In this document: in pieces, positions 1-6,532 of the stretch
Position numbering within the stretch: position 1 is the stretch's first letter
Layout of the letters: every line of letters begins with the position of its first letter
NCBI GenBank assembly: GCA_043820045.1
Contig: JBDREF010000474.1
Coordinates: 1 to 22,745, forward strand
Source: JBDREF01 sp043820045
Lineage (GTDB): Bacteria; Planctomycetota; Phycisphaerae; Sedimentisphaerales; Anaerobacaceae
Length of the DNA: 22,745 nucleotides
Reading direction: 5' to 3'
Translations under genes and position numbers: made by a program
The notes under the pieces: generated by a model
Seen by the model: only the letters and a program-made list of their open reading frames with translations
Told to the model about the DNA's origin: nothing
Database searches by the model: none

Positions 1-1
1 T

Positions 2-1270
2 CCGCCCGAGATGGCCGTTCGGAACTGGATAATCGACGGTTGGAAAAAAGTCTCGCTGCGCAACGGCTTCGAGGAATACGACGGGCCGATCTTCGAATAC
101 CTCAAGATGTATCAAATCAAGAGCGGCGACGAAATCGTCGAACAACTGTTCTCGCTCAAGGACCGGGGCGGCAGAGACCTTGCCCTGAGACCGGAAATCA
201 CCCCCACGCTGGCGAGAATGGTGAACCAGCAAATCAACTCTCTGCCCAAACCCATCAAGTGGTTTTCCGTCCCGAGACTCTTCCGCGCCGAGCGCCCGCA
301 GAAGGGCCGCCTGCGCGAGTTCTTCCAGTGGAACGTCGATATCATCGGCGTCGAGGGACTCGGAAAGAGCTTGGCCGATGCAGAGGTGATATTCACGACG
401 GTTGACTACTTACGTGAGGTTGGACTTACGAGTAAGGACATCAAAGTTAAAATATCAAGCAGAGAATTGCTGGCCACTTATCTTGGAAGATTGGGCATTC
501 CCGAAGACAAACTGGAATCTATATATGCTGTGCTTGACAAGAAGACTAAATTGCCTCCGGAAACCTTCGAACAAATCCTTGAAGAACAAATTCCGGGAAA
601 AAAGACCGTTAGTAAGATAATAGATTTCATGAGTGTAGGCTCGATGCCGGAGCTTAGAGAATTGGTTGAAGGTGAATCAGACGAATCTGGTGCCTACCTT
701 GACATAAAGTTTGTTCTTGACTACTTGGATATGATGGGGGTCGGTGATTTCTGTGTTTATGATCCGAGCATTGTTCGTGGCTTGGCTTACTATACCGGCA
801 TCGTATTTGAAGTTCACGACGTTGCCGGCGAACTCAGAGCAATCTGCGGCGGAGGCAGATACGACAACCTGCTTCGAGATTTCGGCGGACCGCCAATATC
901 GGCCACCGGAATGGGTATGGGCGACCGCGTATTGGAAATACTCCTTAAAGAGAAGGAGCAGTTGGATAAACGGGTGCCGAAGAAACAACTCGACTATTTT
1001 GTTGTTTACATAGGTGTCTTTGGCAAGGAGGCATGGCAAATTGTTGAGAAGCTAAGGTCGATGGGATATTCGGCCAATTTCAGCTATAAGATGGGAGGAC
1101 CTTCGAAGCAATTGAAAGAGGCATCGGCTCAAAAAGCGAAGGAGTGTATCATCATCGGCTATGAGGAACTCAAGGAGGACAAGATTACAGTCAAGGATAT
1201 GACGACAGGTGAGCAGACGCTTGAGAATTATGAAGAGTTCCTGTCCAGCTTAGTACCTCATAACAAGTAG
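2..1270 (+). CDS. hisS: Histidyl-tRNA synthetase (5'-truncated by window edge)
   Basis: Class II aminoacyl-tRNA synthetase that charges tRNA-His with histidine in the cytoplasm. The frame is open to the left edge: codons for P-P-E precede the first ATG at 11. Family members have a KGTRDF-type N-terminus just upstream, so this ATG is probably internal and only some 10-20 residues are missing. Visible motifs are class II motif 2 (RLFRAERPQKGRLREFF, about residues 89-105 from the ATG at 11), the histidine-binding RGLAYYTG (near nt 776) and motif 3 glycines GGGRYDNL (near nt 848) followed by GMGMGDR. A C-terminal anticodon-binding domain follows and the gene ends at TAG 1268-1270. Codon use changes along the gene: third positions are mostly G/C up to about nt 395 and far more A/T-rich after that. 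Confidence 0.95.
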   Translation, partial: PPEMAVRNWIIDGWKKVSLRNGFEEYDGPIFEYLKMYQIKSGDEIVEQLFSLKDRGGRDLALRPEITPTLARMVNQQINSLPKPIKWFSVPRLFRAERPQKGRLREFFQWNVDIIGVEGLGKSLADAEVIFTTVDYLREVGLTSKDIKVKISSRELLATYLGRLGIPEDKLESIYAVLDKKTKLPPETFEQILEEQIPGKKTVSKIIDFMSVGSMPELRELVEGESDESGAYLDIKFVLDYLDMMGVGDFCVYDPSIVRGLAYYTGIVFEVHDVAGELRAICGGGRYDNLLRDFGGPPISATGMGMGDRVLEILLKEKEQLDKRVPKKQLDYFVVYIGVFGKEAWQIVEKLRSMGYSANFSYKMGGPSKQLKEASAQKAKECIIIGYEELKEDKITVKDMTTGEQTLENYEEFLSSLVPHNK

Positions 1271-1290
1271 ATTTGTGTATGATAAGGGAA

Positions 1291-1392
1291 GGTGGCAACC
1301 TCAATCGCAGCGCTCTCCTGGGCGACGTCGAACGGATTGAGGATGGCTTCTCCCCCACCATCCCCAAAGCCTTCGGCTTTGAGGCTGCCACC
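1291..1392. repeat. Nested inverted-repeat element after hisS
   Basis: Outer arms GGTGGCA (1291-1297) and TGCCACC (1386-1392) enclose inner arms CCTCAATC (1299-1306) and GATTGAGG (1335-1342). A short AAAGCC-TTC-GGCTTT hairpin sits near 1367-1381. The open frames through this stretch on either strand are low-complexity and look spurious. It fits a dispersed palindromic element and could also act as a transcription stop after hisS, but there is no clear T-run. Confidence 0.55.
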
Positions 1393-1419
1393 CAGTCAGG
1401 ATTGGGATGAGGATGGGAG

Positions 1420-1499
1420 GAGATTGCTTCGTCGCTACGCTCCTCGCAATGACATAAGCAGAGCATTCTATGTCATTGCGAGCGAAGCGAAGCAATCTC
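1420..1499. repeat. Palindromic dispersed repeat (GAGATTGCTTCG / CGAAGCAATCTC arms)
   Basis: The left arm 1420-1454 begins GAGATTGCTTCG and ends TCGCAATGACAT. The right arm 1470-1499 is its near-perfect reverse complement, apart from a 6-nt length difference in the middle, with a 15-nt spacer. Translated, the right arm gives the S-L-R-A-K-R-S-N-L-I string that often appears as a spurious protein in environmental genomes, so this is very probably a member of a widespread palindromic repeat family. It lies between hisS and the esterase and could fold into a long hairpin in the transcript. Confidence 0.75.
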
Positions 1500-1553
1500 A
1501 TATTCGCACGATTTACGAGATACAACGATAGCTACTATTGGAAAGGAAGAAAA

Positions 1554-2822
1554 ATGAGAAGTCAAAGAGTGTTCCGGCATTGGTGTACAGATGGGTCGGT
1601 ACTTTTCTTCGAAACCGTCACCCCGAGCGAAGCCGAGGGGTCTATTAGAACAGATTCCTCGATTCCGCTGCGTTTTGCTCGGAATGACATCCGGCATTCC
1701 GGCCGTGGCGGAGCATTGGCTTTCTTGTTTCTGTACCTGTCAGTCTTTGCCTTTCCGGCTTCGCGGCTGTACGCACAGATGCCTCGGACCATCATATCGC
1801 CGGAGGTTCATCAGGATCGCAAGGTGACGTTTCGCCTGCTTGCGCCGAACGCTCAGCGAGTCGGAGTCAACGTTCCGTTTGCAGGCGGCGAACAGGCGAT
1901 GCAGAAGGACGAGAACGGGCTTTGGAGCGTGACTCTCGGCCCGGCTCAGCCGGAGATCTACGAGTACACGTTTACGGCCGATGGCCTGACGATTGTGGAC
2001 CCGTCCAATTCCTGGCTCAAAGTCTGGCTCAGGAACTCGAAGAACCTCGTCCTCGTCCCGGGCGACGAGCCGTTGTTCTACGAAGAACAGCAGGTCCCTC
2101 ACGGCACGGTGAACATCCACAGGTACCACTCGAAGTCGCTCGGCGTCACGCGCGGGCTCTATGTATATACGCCGCCCGACTACGAGACGAATCGACAAGC
2201 CAAATACCCCGTGCTGTATCTGTTCCACGGATTTGGGGACAGCGAGGATGCCTGGACCGTTGTGGGCCGGGCCAATATCATAATGGACAATCTGCTCGCG
2301 CAGAAAAAGGCCGTACCTTTGATCGTCGTGATGCCTTATGGACATACGCCGGCGACCCCGCCTGTGATGCGGAGCCTGGGCGACTACGCGGCCTTCGAGA
2401 AAGACATTATCGAGGATGTTATCCCTTATATCGAGCAGCGCTATCGCGCGGCTGCGAGCCAAAAAGACAGAGCTGTGGCCGGTCTATCTATGGGAGGCGG
2501 CCAGTCGCTGACGGTAGGGCTCGGCAATCGTGATTTGTTTGGGTGGGTAGGGGCGTTCAGTTCGGCCATACCCCGGGATGAAAAGCTCGAAAGGCTGTTG
2601 GTCGAGCCGCAATCAATCAACGACAAACTCGATCTGTTGTGGATCGGCTGCGGGAGGGAGGATTTCCTCTTCAAGGACAACCAGGCATTCCTCGAAGAGT
2701 TGAAGGCAAAGAAGATCAAGCACGTCGCCAACATAACTGACGGCGCCCACGAATGGCGGATATGGCGGCGTTACCTGAATGAATTTGTGCCGCTGTTGTT
2801 CAAACCGGCGGGTAAGGATTGA
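1554..2822 (+). CDS. Secreted putative esterase (esterase D / feruloyl-esterase-like, alpha/beta hydrolase)
   Basis: Predicted carboxyl-ester hydrolase of the esterase-D (PF00756-like) group, exported across the inner membrane; substrate unknown. The chosen ATG at 1554 is preceded by GGAAAGGAAG. An upstream in-frame ATG at 1470 lies inside a dispersed repeat and is rejected. Counting from 1554: residues 22-46 are encoded by a palindromic repeat, residues 54-75 form a hydrophobic export segment ending ASRLYAQ, about 82-170 look like an N-terminal beta-sandwich domain as in XynZ/YieL-type esterases, and about 190-420 are the hydrolase. Catalytic signs are LFHGFGDSEDAW (oxyanion region), the nucleophile motif GLSMGG with Ser312, Asp370 in GREDF and His399 in DGAHEW. 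At 422 aa it is normal in length once the odd leader is discounted. A TTG at 1716, just before the hydrophobic stretch, is an alternative start. Confidence 0.85.
   Translation: MRSQRVFRHWCTDGSVLFFETVTPSEAEGSIRTDSSIPLRFARNDIRHSGRGGALAFLFLYLSVFAFPASRLYAQMPRTIISPEVHQDRKVTFRLLAPNAQRVGVNVPFAGGEQAMQKDENGLWSVTLGPAQPEIYEYTFTADGLTIVDPSNSWLKVWLRNSKNLVLVPGDEPLFYEEQQVPHGTVNIHRYHSKSLGVTRGLYVYTPPDYETNRQAKYPVLYLFHGFGDSEDAWTVVGRANIIMDNLLAQKKAVPLIVVMPYGHTPATPPVMRSLGDYAAFEKDIIEDVIPYIEQRYRAAASQKDRAVAGLSMGGGQSLTVGLGNRDLFGWVGAFSSAIPRDEKLERLLVEPQSINDKLDLLWIGCGREDFLFKDNQAFLEELKAKKIKHVANITDGAHEWRIWRRYLNEFVPLLFKPAGKD
1617..1690. repeat. Palindromic dispersed repeat inside the esterase leader
   Basis: The left arm 1617-1643 starts GTCACCCCGAGCGAAGCC. 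The right arm 1652-1690 starts AGATTCCTCG and ends GCTCGGAATGACAT, broadly complementary with internal interruptions. It belongs to the same general class as the element at 1420-1499 but has different arm sequences. It is read in frame as residues 22-46 of the esterase without creating a stop. Confidence 0.7.
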
Positions 2823-2861
2823 TTTCGACACAGATTTCGCACGCGGCGAGAAAGTGCGGAA

Positions 2862-3377
2862 ATGGCGGATTTTCCACCGAATCATTACGAGCTGGCTTTT
2901 GAGAACTGGCTGATCGAGAAGCGCGTTCAATACGTTGCCGCCGACGAGCACAAGAGAACGGTCTTCGGGCGTTCCGAGATCAAGAGCTTCGACTTCCTGC
3001 TCTACCCTCGCAGCGGGCAGGCAATAATCGCCGAGGTGAAGGGCAGGAAATTCAGAGGTACCAGCCTGGCAAAACTGGCGGGATTCGAATGCTGGGTCAC
3101 TGCCGAGGATGTCGATGGGCTTATGAGGTGGCGGCAGGTTTTTGGCGAGGACCACCGGGCCATATTTGTTTTTGCGTACCAGATAGAGAACATCGACGTC
3201 GATCTTGACGGCAGGGACGTTTTTGAATTCGACGGGAACAGGTATCTGTTCTTCTGCGTTACGTTGGATAATTATCGCAGGTTCATGAAACGCCGCAGCG
3301 CAAAATGGCAGACCGTGACGCTGCCCGCCGCCAGATTCCGCGAATCCGCCGTCCATATCGGACAGTTTCTGCCCTGA
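2862..3377 (+). CDS. HYExAFE-like protein, possible PD-(D/E)XK nuclease fold
   Basis: A 171-residue cytoplasmic protein with no signal peptide or membrane segment. The N-terminus carries HYELAFENW (residues 8-16), which matches a conserved HYExAFE signature that I associate with a protein family common in Planctomycetota. Residues 42-63 run S-F-D-F-L-L-Y-P, then A-I-I-A-E-V-K-G-R-K. Asp44 followed by Glu58-x-Lys60 on a hydrophobic strand is the layout of a PD-(D/E)XK nuclease or resolvase core. Nothing shows its substrate, and a nuclease role is inference. It starts 39 nt after the esterase stop with only a weak purine-rich stretch (GAGAAAG) ahead of the ATG, so it may be co-transcribed with the esterase; the two show no obvious functional link. 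Confidence 0.7.
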   Translation: MADFPPNHYELAFENWLIEKRVQYVAADEHKRTVFGRSEIKSFDFLLYPRSGQAIIAEVKGRKFRGTSLAKLAGFECWVTAEDVDGLMRWRQVFGEDHRAIFVFAYQIENIDVDLDGRDVFEFDGNRYLFFCVTLDNYRRFMKRRSAKWQTVTLPAARFRESAVHIGQFLP

Positions 3378-3420
3378 CGCCGTCGTCCAGTAACGGGATT
3401 GTGTCCAATGATTTTTTGTG

Positions 3421-3449
3421 TGGACGGCGGATGGGCGTGCTGATAGAAT
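3421..3449 (+). promoter_or_regulatory. Possible sigma70-type promoter for the Dabb lipoprotein
   Basis: TGGACG (3421-3426), a 17-nt spacer, then TAGAAT (3444-3449). The -10 is 5/6 to consensus and the -35 is 4/6. The predicted transcript start near 3456 would leave about 50 nt before the ATG at 3507. A partial inverted repeat (GTCCA near 3388, TGGAC at 3421) overlaps it. Confidence 0.3.
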
Positions 3450-3506
3450 CTTCAATCCGTGAAGTGCCGGGCTTGAATTGAGGAATAGACTGTAGGAGCT
3501 ACGAAT

Positions 3507-3911
3507 ATGATCAGAAACTTCTTCTACCTGACTGTGGCGGCGGTTCTTTTGGCCGGTTGTGTGGCTGTCCACGAGACCAAACATGTCAACGAGAGCAAGC
3601 CGGCGCAGGTGCTGCGGCATGTTGTACTATTCAAGTTCAAAGACAGCACAACCCCGGCGCAGATCAGGGCGATAGAGAACGCCTTCTGTGCGCTGCCGAG
3701 CAAGGTCGATGCGATATACGATTTCGAGTGGGGCACCGATGTGAGCGTGGAAGACCTTGCTCAGGGTTTCACACACTGCTTTTTCGTGAGTTTTCGCAGC
3801 GAAGCCGACAGGGCGGAGTACCTGCCGCACCCCGACCACAAGGAATTTGGCAAACTCCTTGGCCCATACCTGGACAAAGTCCTCGTAATTGACTACTGGG
3901 CAAAACAATAG
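3507..3911 (+). CDS. Dabb (stress-responsive alpha/beta barrel) domain lipoprotein
   Basis: A 134-residue protein with a type II signal peptide: hydrophobic residues 5-17 and lipobox LLAGC with Cys18, so it is probably anchored to a membrane by lipid. Residues about 37-131 form a Dabb domain (PF07876-like), opening with the typical LRHVVLFKFKDST strand and containing HCFFVSFRSEADR and LPHPDHKEF. Dabb domains are dimeric ferredoxin-like barrels; most have no proven activity, although a few plant members are cyclases. The start is supported by GTAGGAG about 10 nt upstream. An exported, lipidated Dabb domain is a form that seems common in planctomycetes and related bacteria, which is my inference. 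The gene is followed 28 nt later by another tiny lipoprotein gene. Confidence 0.85.
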   Translation: MIRNFFYLTVAAVLLAGCVAVHETKHVNESKPAQVLRHVVLFKFKDSTTPAQIRAIENAFCALPSKVDAIYDFEWGTDVSVEDLAQGFTHCFFVSFRSEADRAEYLPHPDHKEFGKLLGPYLDKVLVIDYWAKQ

Positions 3912-3939
3912 AGCTTCACGTTTCCTGGAAAGAGATATT

Positions 3940-4080
3940 GTGAAAACGACAGTTATGCTTATTATCGTTGCGGCGATGCTGTTTCTTCTGGCCGGGTGCG
4001 GGCCGGGCCAACCATTCGAGATAGAAAGCCGCGGCGTGCCCCAATCCGCGACGGCGGGACAAGTGGCCGCTGCGAGATGA
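3940..4080 (+). CDS. Very small putative lipoprotein (46 aa), possibly a gene remnant
   Basis: GTG start at 3940, preceded by GGAAAGAG with a 5-nt gap, giving a 46-residue product. Residues 5-16 are hydrophobic and the lipobox FLLAGC places the lipidated Cys at 17. Only about 29 mature residues follow, with no recognisable domain. A longer version from an ATG at 3889 would overlap the Dabb gene and put charged residues before the signal, so it is less likely. Two explanations fit: a genuine small lipoprotein (entericidin-like in size only), or the start of a longer gene broken by a frameshift. A second frame stays open immediately downstream, as noted for 4081-4383. Confidence 0.5.
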   Translation: MKTTVMLIIVAAMLFLLAGCGPGQPFEIESRGVPQSATAGQVAAAR

Positions 4081-4383
4081 GCAGGTGAGATCCTTCGCCG
4101 GGCATTTTTTCCGAAAAACAGCGCAAGAAATTCGTGATTCAGGCGTCTATGTCTATATGCCGGGCTTCACGATGTCTGAATCCGAGTCGCACAAGCTTTT
4201 TCGGCACCGGAAACGGCCGAAAGTGTCCGTCCTTTAGCTGCTTATGTCTCTGGATATGTCGAAAAAAGGGTAGAATAATCACAAAACGGTAACAAAATGG
4301 TAACATTTGGCCTGCATAATTGCTCTTTATGAGTGGCTGCAGAATCCTATATCAAGAATCACTTTTACGAGAAAGGTAACAGG
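4081..4383. other. Non-coding stretch ahead of the efflux operon, with a possible decayed reading frame
   Basis: No convincing gene. A reading frame shifted by one from the small lipoprotein stays open from about 4034 to a TAG at 4237-4239. It gives a hydrophilic product with segments such as RDEQVRSFAGHFF, but it has no credible start of its own, so it may be the frameshifted rest of the small lipoprotein gene. The last 120 nt are A/T-rich and probably hold the efflux operon promoter, but I could not settle on a -35/-10 pair. Confidence 0.4.
4288..4305. repeat. Two direct GGTAACA repeats at 11-nt period (possible operator)
   Basis: GGTAACA at 4288-4294 is repeated at 4299-4305, separated by AAAT. 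The 11-nt period places both copies on the same face of the helix. They lie about 80 nt before the first efflux gene, where a regulator binding site would be expected. No regulator gene is adjacent, so the operator reading is inference. Confidence 0.3.
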
Positions 4384-5793
4384 GTGAAGAGGTCTCGGAA
4401 AATTGCCATCGTGATAGTTGTGGTACTGGTGGTCGCCGGCGGTCTTGGAGTGTACGTCAGGTCTAAGCTTAAGGGTTCCGGCAAACCCACGATCGTCCGT
4501 ATCGAACAGCCCAAGCGGGGGGAACTGCTGGAATTCGTCAGTGCTCCCGGTGAGATCGAGCCGAAGACGAACGTCGAAATCAGCGCCAAAGTCTCGGCGA
4601 GAGTCATGGCGCTGCCCTACGAAGAAGGGGACGTAGTGATTTGCGGCGACCCGAACGCCAATCCGCCGATACCGGCTTCCGTGTTGGTGCGGCTGGACTC
4701 GAAGGATTTGGAGACCCGGTTGACTTCGGCAGAGGCCGGCCGTGCCGGACAGACCGCTCAGGTAGAAGTGGAGAAGGCCAGGATCTCCAGCCAGCAGGCA
4801 AATCTCATCGGCCTTGAGGCCTCCCTGAAACAGGCCGAGCGGGACTTGGGCCGCCAGAAAGGACTGCTCAAATCGAAGGACATCGCCCAGGCCACCTTCG
4901 ACCAGGCCCAGGCCAGGTTCGACGAGTTGAAAGCGCAGTACGAGGGCGCCAAATACACGCTGCAATCGGCGCAATTGAATCTGGTCGTATTGCACCACAA
5001 CCTCGAAGCCGCCGATGCGGGAATCGAGCAGGCGCGCGACGCTCTGAGTCACACGGTAATCACCTCGCCCATCGACGGTGTGGTCACGCGGCTGGATGCG
5101 GAAGTCGGAGAGATGGTCATAATGGGGACAATGAACAACCCGGGAACCGTGATCATGGAGGTGGCTGATCTGTCCACCATGCTGCTTGTCGCGCAGGTGG
5201 ACGAAGCCGACGTCGGCAAGCTAAAGGTCGGCCAAAAGGCAACCGTTCACGTCCAGGCCTTTCCCGATGAGGAATTCAAGGGCCTCGTCGATTCGATTGC
5301 TCTGACACACAGGATGTCCACAACGGCCACGAAATACTTCAGGACTGAGATATTGCTTGAGGGCGACGTGCGAAAGTTGTATTCCGGCCTGACCGCCCAC
5401 GTTGACATTGAAACCATAAAGCACGAGGATGTGCTCAATGTCCCCAGCCAGGCCGTATTGGGGCTTGCTGTGGACGACCTGCCCCTGGAGATTCGGGAGA
5501 AATCCCCACATGTTGATACGACCAAGACGTTCGCCACAGTGGTTTATCGCCTTGTTGACGGTAAGGCCGTGGTCACGCCCGTCAAGATTGCCGAGAGCAA
5601 TCTGACTCATACGATAATAGAGTCGGGCGTAACGGAGGAGGACAAAATAGTAGTCGGTCCGTATAAGGTGCTCGAGAGCATAAAGAACGGCCAGGTGATA
5701 CAAGACGAGCGTGAATCGAAAGAGAAAAAGAGCGACAAAGCCAAGGCTGATGGACAAGATGCAAACGATGCCAACGACAGCGGCCAAAACTGA
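4384..5793 (+). CDS. Efflux periplasmic adaptor protein (MacA/HlyD-like membrane fusion protein)
   Basis: Adaptor of a tripartite efflux pump, linking the inner-membrane ABC permease to the outer-membrane channel. The GTG start at 4384 has GAAAGG 7 nt upstream and directly precedes the membrane anchor; a GTG at 4333 adds 17 residues but lacks a clear ribosome site. The product is 469 aa. Residues 6-25 are a TM anchor. A split lipoyl/barrel-sandwich domain (about 45-108 and 225-260, with SPIDGVVTRLDAEVGE) flanks a long coiled-coil hairpin at 110-222. A beta-barrel and membrane-proximal domain follow to about 435, and the tail is highly charged. Residues 85-100 (VVICGDPNANPPIPAS) look like an insert in the first lipoyl half. 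The gene overlaps the ATPase gene by 44 nt if that one starts at 5750. Confidence 0.92.
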   Translation: MKRSRKIAIVIVVVLVVAGGLGVYVRSKLKGSGKPTIVRIEQPKRGELLEFVSAPGEIEPKTNVEISAKVSARVMALPYEEGDVVICGDPNANPPIPASVLVRLDSKDLETRLTSAEAGRAGQTAQVEVEKARISSQQANLIGLEASLKQAERDLGRQKGLLKSKDIAQATFDQAQARFDELKAQYEGAKYTLQSAQLNLVVLHHNLEAADAGIEQARDALSHTVITSPIDGVVTRLDAEVGEMVIMGTMNNPGTVIMEVADLSTMLLVAQVDEADVGKLKVGQKATVHVQAFPDEEFKGLVDSIALTHRMSTTATKYFRTEILLEGDVRKLYSGLTAHVDIETIKHEDVLNVPSQAVLGLAVDDLPLEIREKSPHVDTTKTFATVVYRLVDGKAVVTPVKIAESNLTHTIIESGVTEEDKIVVGPYKVLESIKNGQVIQDERESKEKKSDKAKADGQDANDANDSGQN

Positions 5794-6532
5794 TAAGTCG
5801 ATCATTCGACTGCAGGATATCAGGCGGATTTATAAGGTCGGCGTGGAACGTATACATGCGCTCGACGGGGTGACTCTGGAGCTGTACGACAACGAATATG
5901 TGGCAGTGATGGGGGCCTCAGGCTCCGGCAAGAGTACGCTGATGAATGTCCTGGGCTGCCTGGACAGAGCTACGTCGGGCTACTATGAGCTTGATGGACA
6001 GGACACGACGAGAATGAGTGACGCGGCGCTGGCCCGCGTTCGTAACGAGCGAATCGGCTTTGTGTTTCAGTCGTTCGAGCTGCTCGGCCAGCTTAACGCG
6101 CTTAAGAACGTGGAGATGCCGCTGATCTATTCCAGGAACGGGTGGTGGACCCGTCGCAAACGTGCAAAGCGAGTGCTGGAGAGAGTCGGCCTAGGCGGCC
6201 GGATGAAACACAAGCCGAATCAGCTTTCCGGCGGCGAAAAACAGCGTGTGGCCATCGCCAGGGCCCTTGTTTGCGAGCCGAGCATCCTGTTAGCGGACGA
6301 GCCGACAGGCAACCTCGACAGCAAGACGAGCGATGAGATTATGAAACTGTTCGATCAGCTTCACAACGAAGGGCAGACGATTATCTTGGTGACGCACGAG
6401 GAAAGCGTGGCCTGTCATGCAGGGCGAATAATTCGCATGCGAGACGGGCGCGTCTATAGCGACCTGCCGGCCAGCCGGGATCCGGCATATGGGGCCGCGG
6501 CACGGGAAGAGGTACAAGGAGAACAGTCATGA
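5750..6532 (+). CDS. ABC transporter ATP-binding protein (MacB/LolD type)
   Basis: Cytoplasmic ATPase that powers the adjacent MacB-type permease; 260 aa from the ATG at 5750. In-frame starts at 5711 (GTG), 5759 and 5768 are also possible, and none has a strong ribosome site. Counting from 5750: Walker A GASGSGKS (55-62), Q-loop Gln107 in FVFQSFELL, ABC signature LSGGEKQR (159-166), Walker B ILLADEP (179-185) and the switch His216 in LVTHE. The LNALKNVEMPLIY stretch after the Q-loop is typical of the MacB/LolD/FtsE branch. In E. coli MacB the ATPase and permease are one polypeptide; here they are separate genes. The C-terminus ends in a 20-residue low-complexity tail. The stop overlaps the permease ATG as ATGA. 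Confidence 0.93.
   Translation: MDKMQTMPTTAAKTDKSIIRLQDIRRIYKVGVERIHALDGVTLELYDNEYVAVMGASGSGKSTLMNVLGCLDRATSGYYELDGQDTTRMSDAALARVRNERIGFVFQSFELLGQLNALKNVEMPLIYSRNGWWTRRKRAKRVLERVGLGGRMKHKPNQLSGGEKQRVAIARALVCEPSILLADEPTGNLDSKTSDEIMKLFDQLHNEGQTIILVTHEESVACHAGRIIRMRDGRVYSDLPASRDPAYGAAAREEVQGEQS

Noticed and set aside
1470..1553. Upstream ATG of the esterase frame
   Set aside because: It lies in the right arm of a dispersed repeat and yields the typical spurious repeat-encoded string; the ATG at 1554 has a good ribosome site.
1740..2462. Minus-strand open frame of 240 codons opposite the esterase
   Set aside because: Arg-rich, motif-free product antisense to the conserved hydrolase domain.
2613..3620. 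Minus-strand open frame of 335 codons opposite the esterase, HYExAFE-like and Dabb genes
   Set aside because: It runs across three sense genes and their gaps, with no motif or ribosome site; a shadow of the real coding frames.
4308..4324. Sigma54-like site (TTGGCC ... TTGCT) upstream of the efflux operon
   Set aside because: The GG and GC elements are separated by 11 nt instead of the required 10, and the -24 element is poor.
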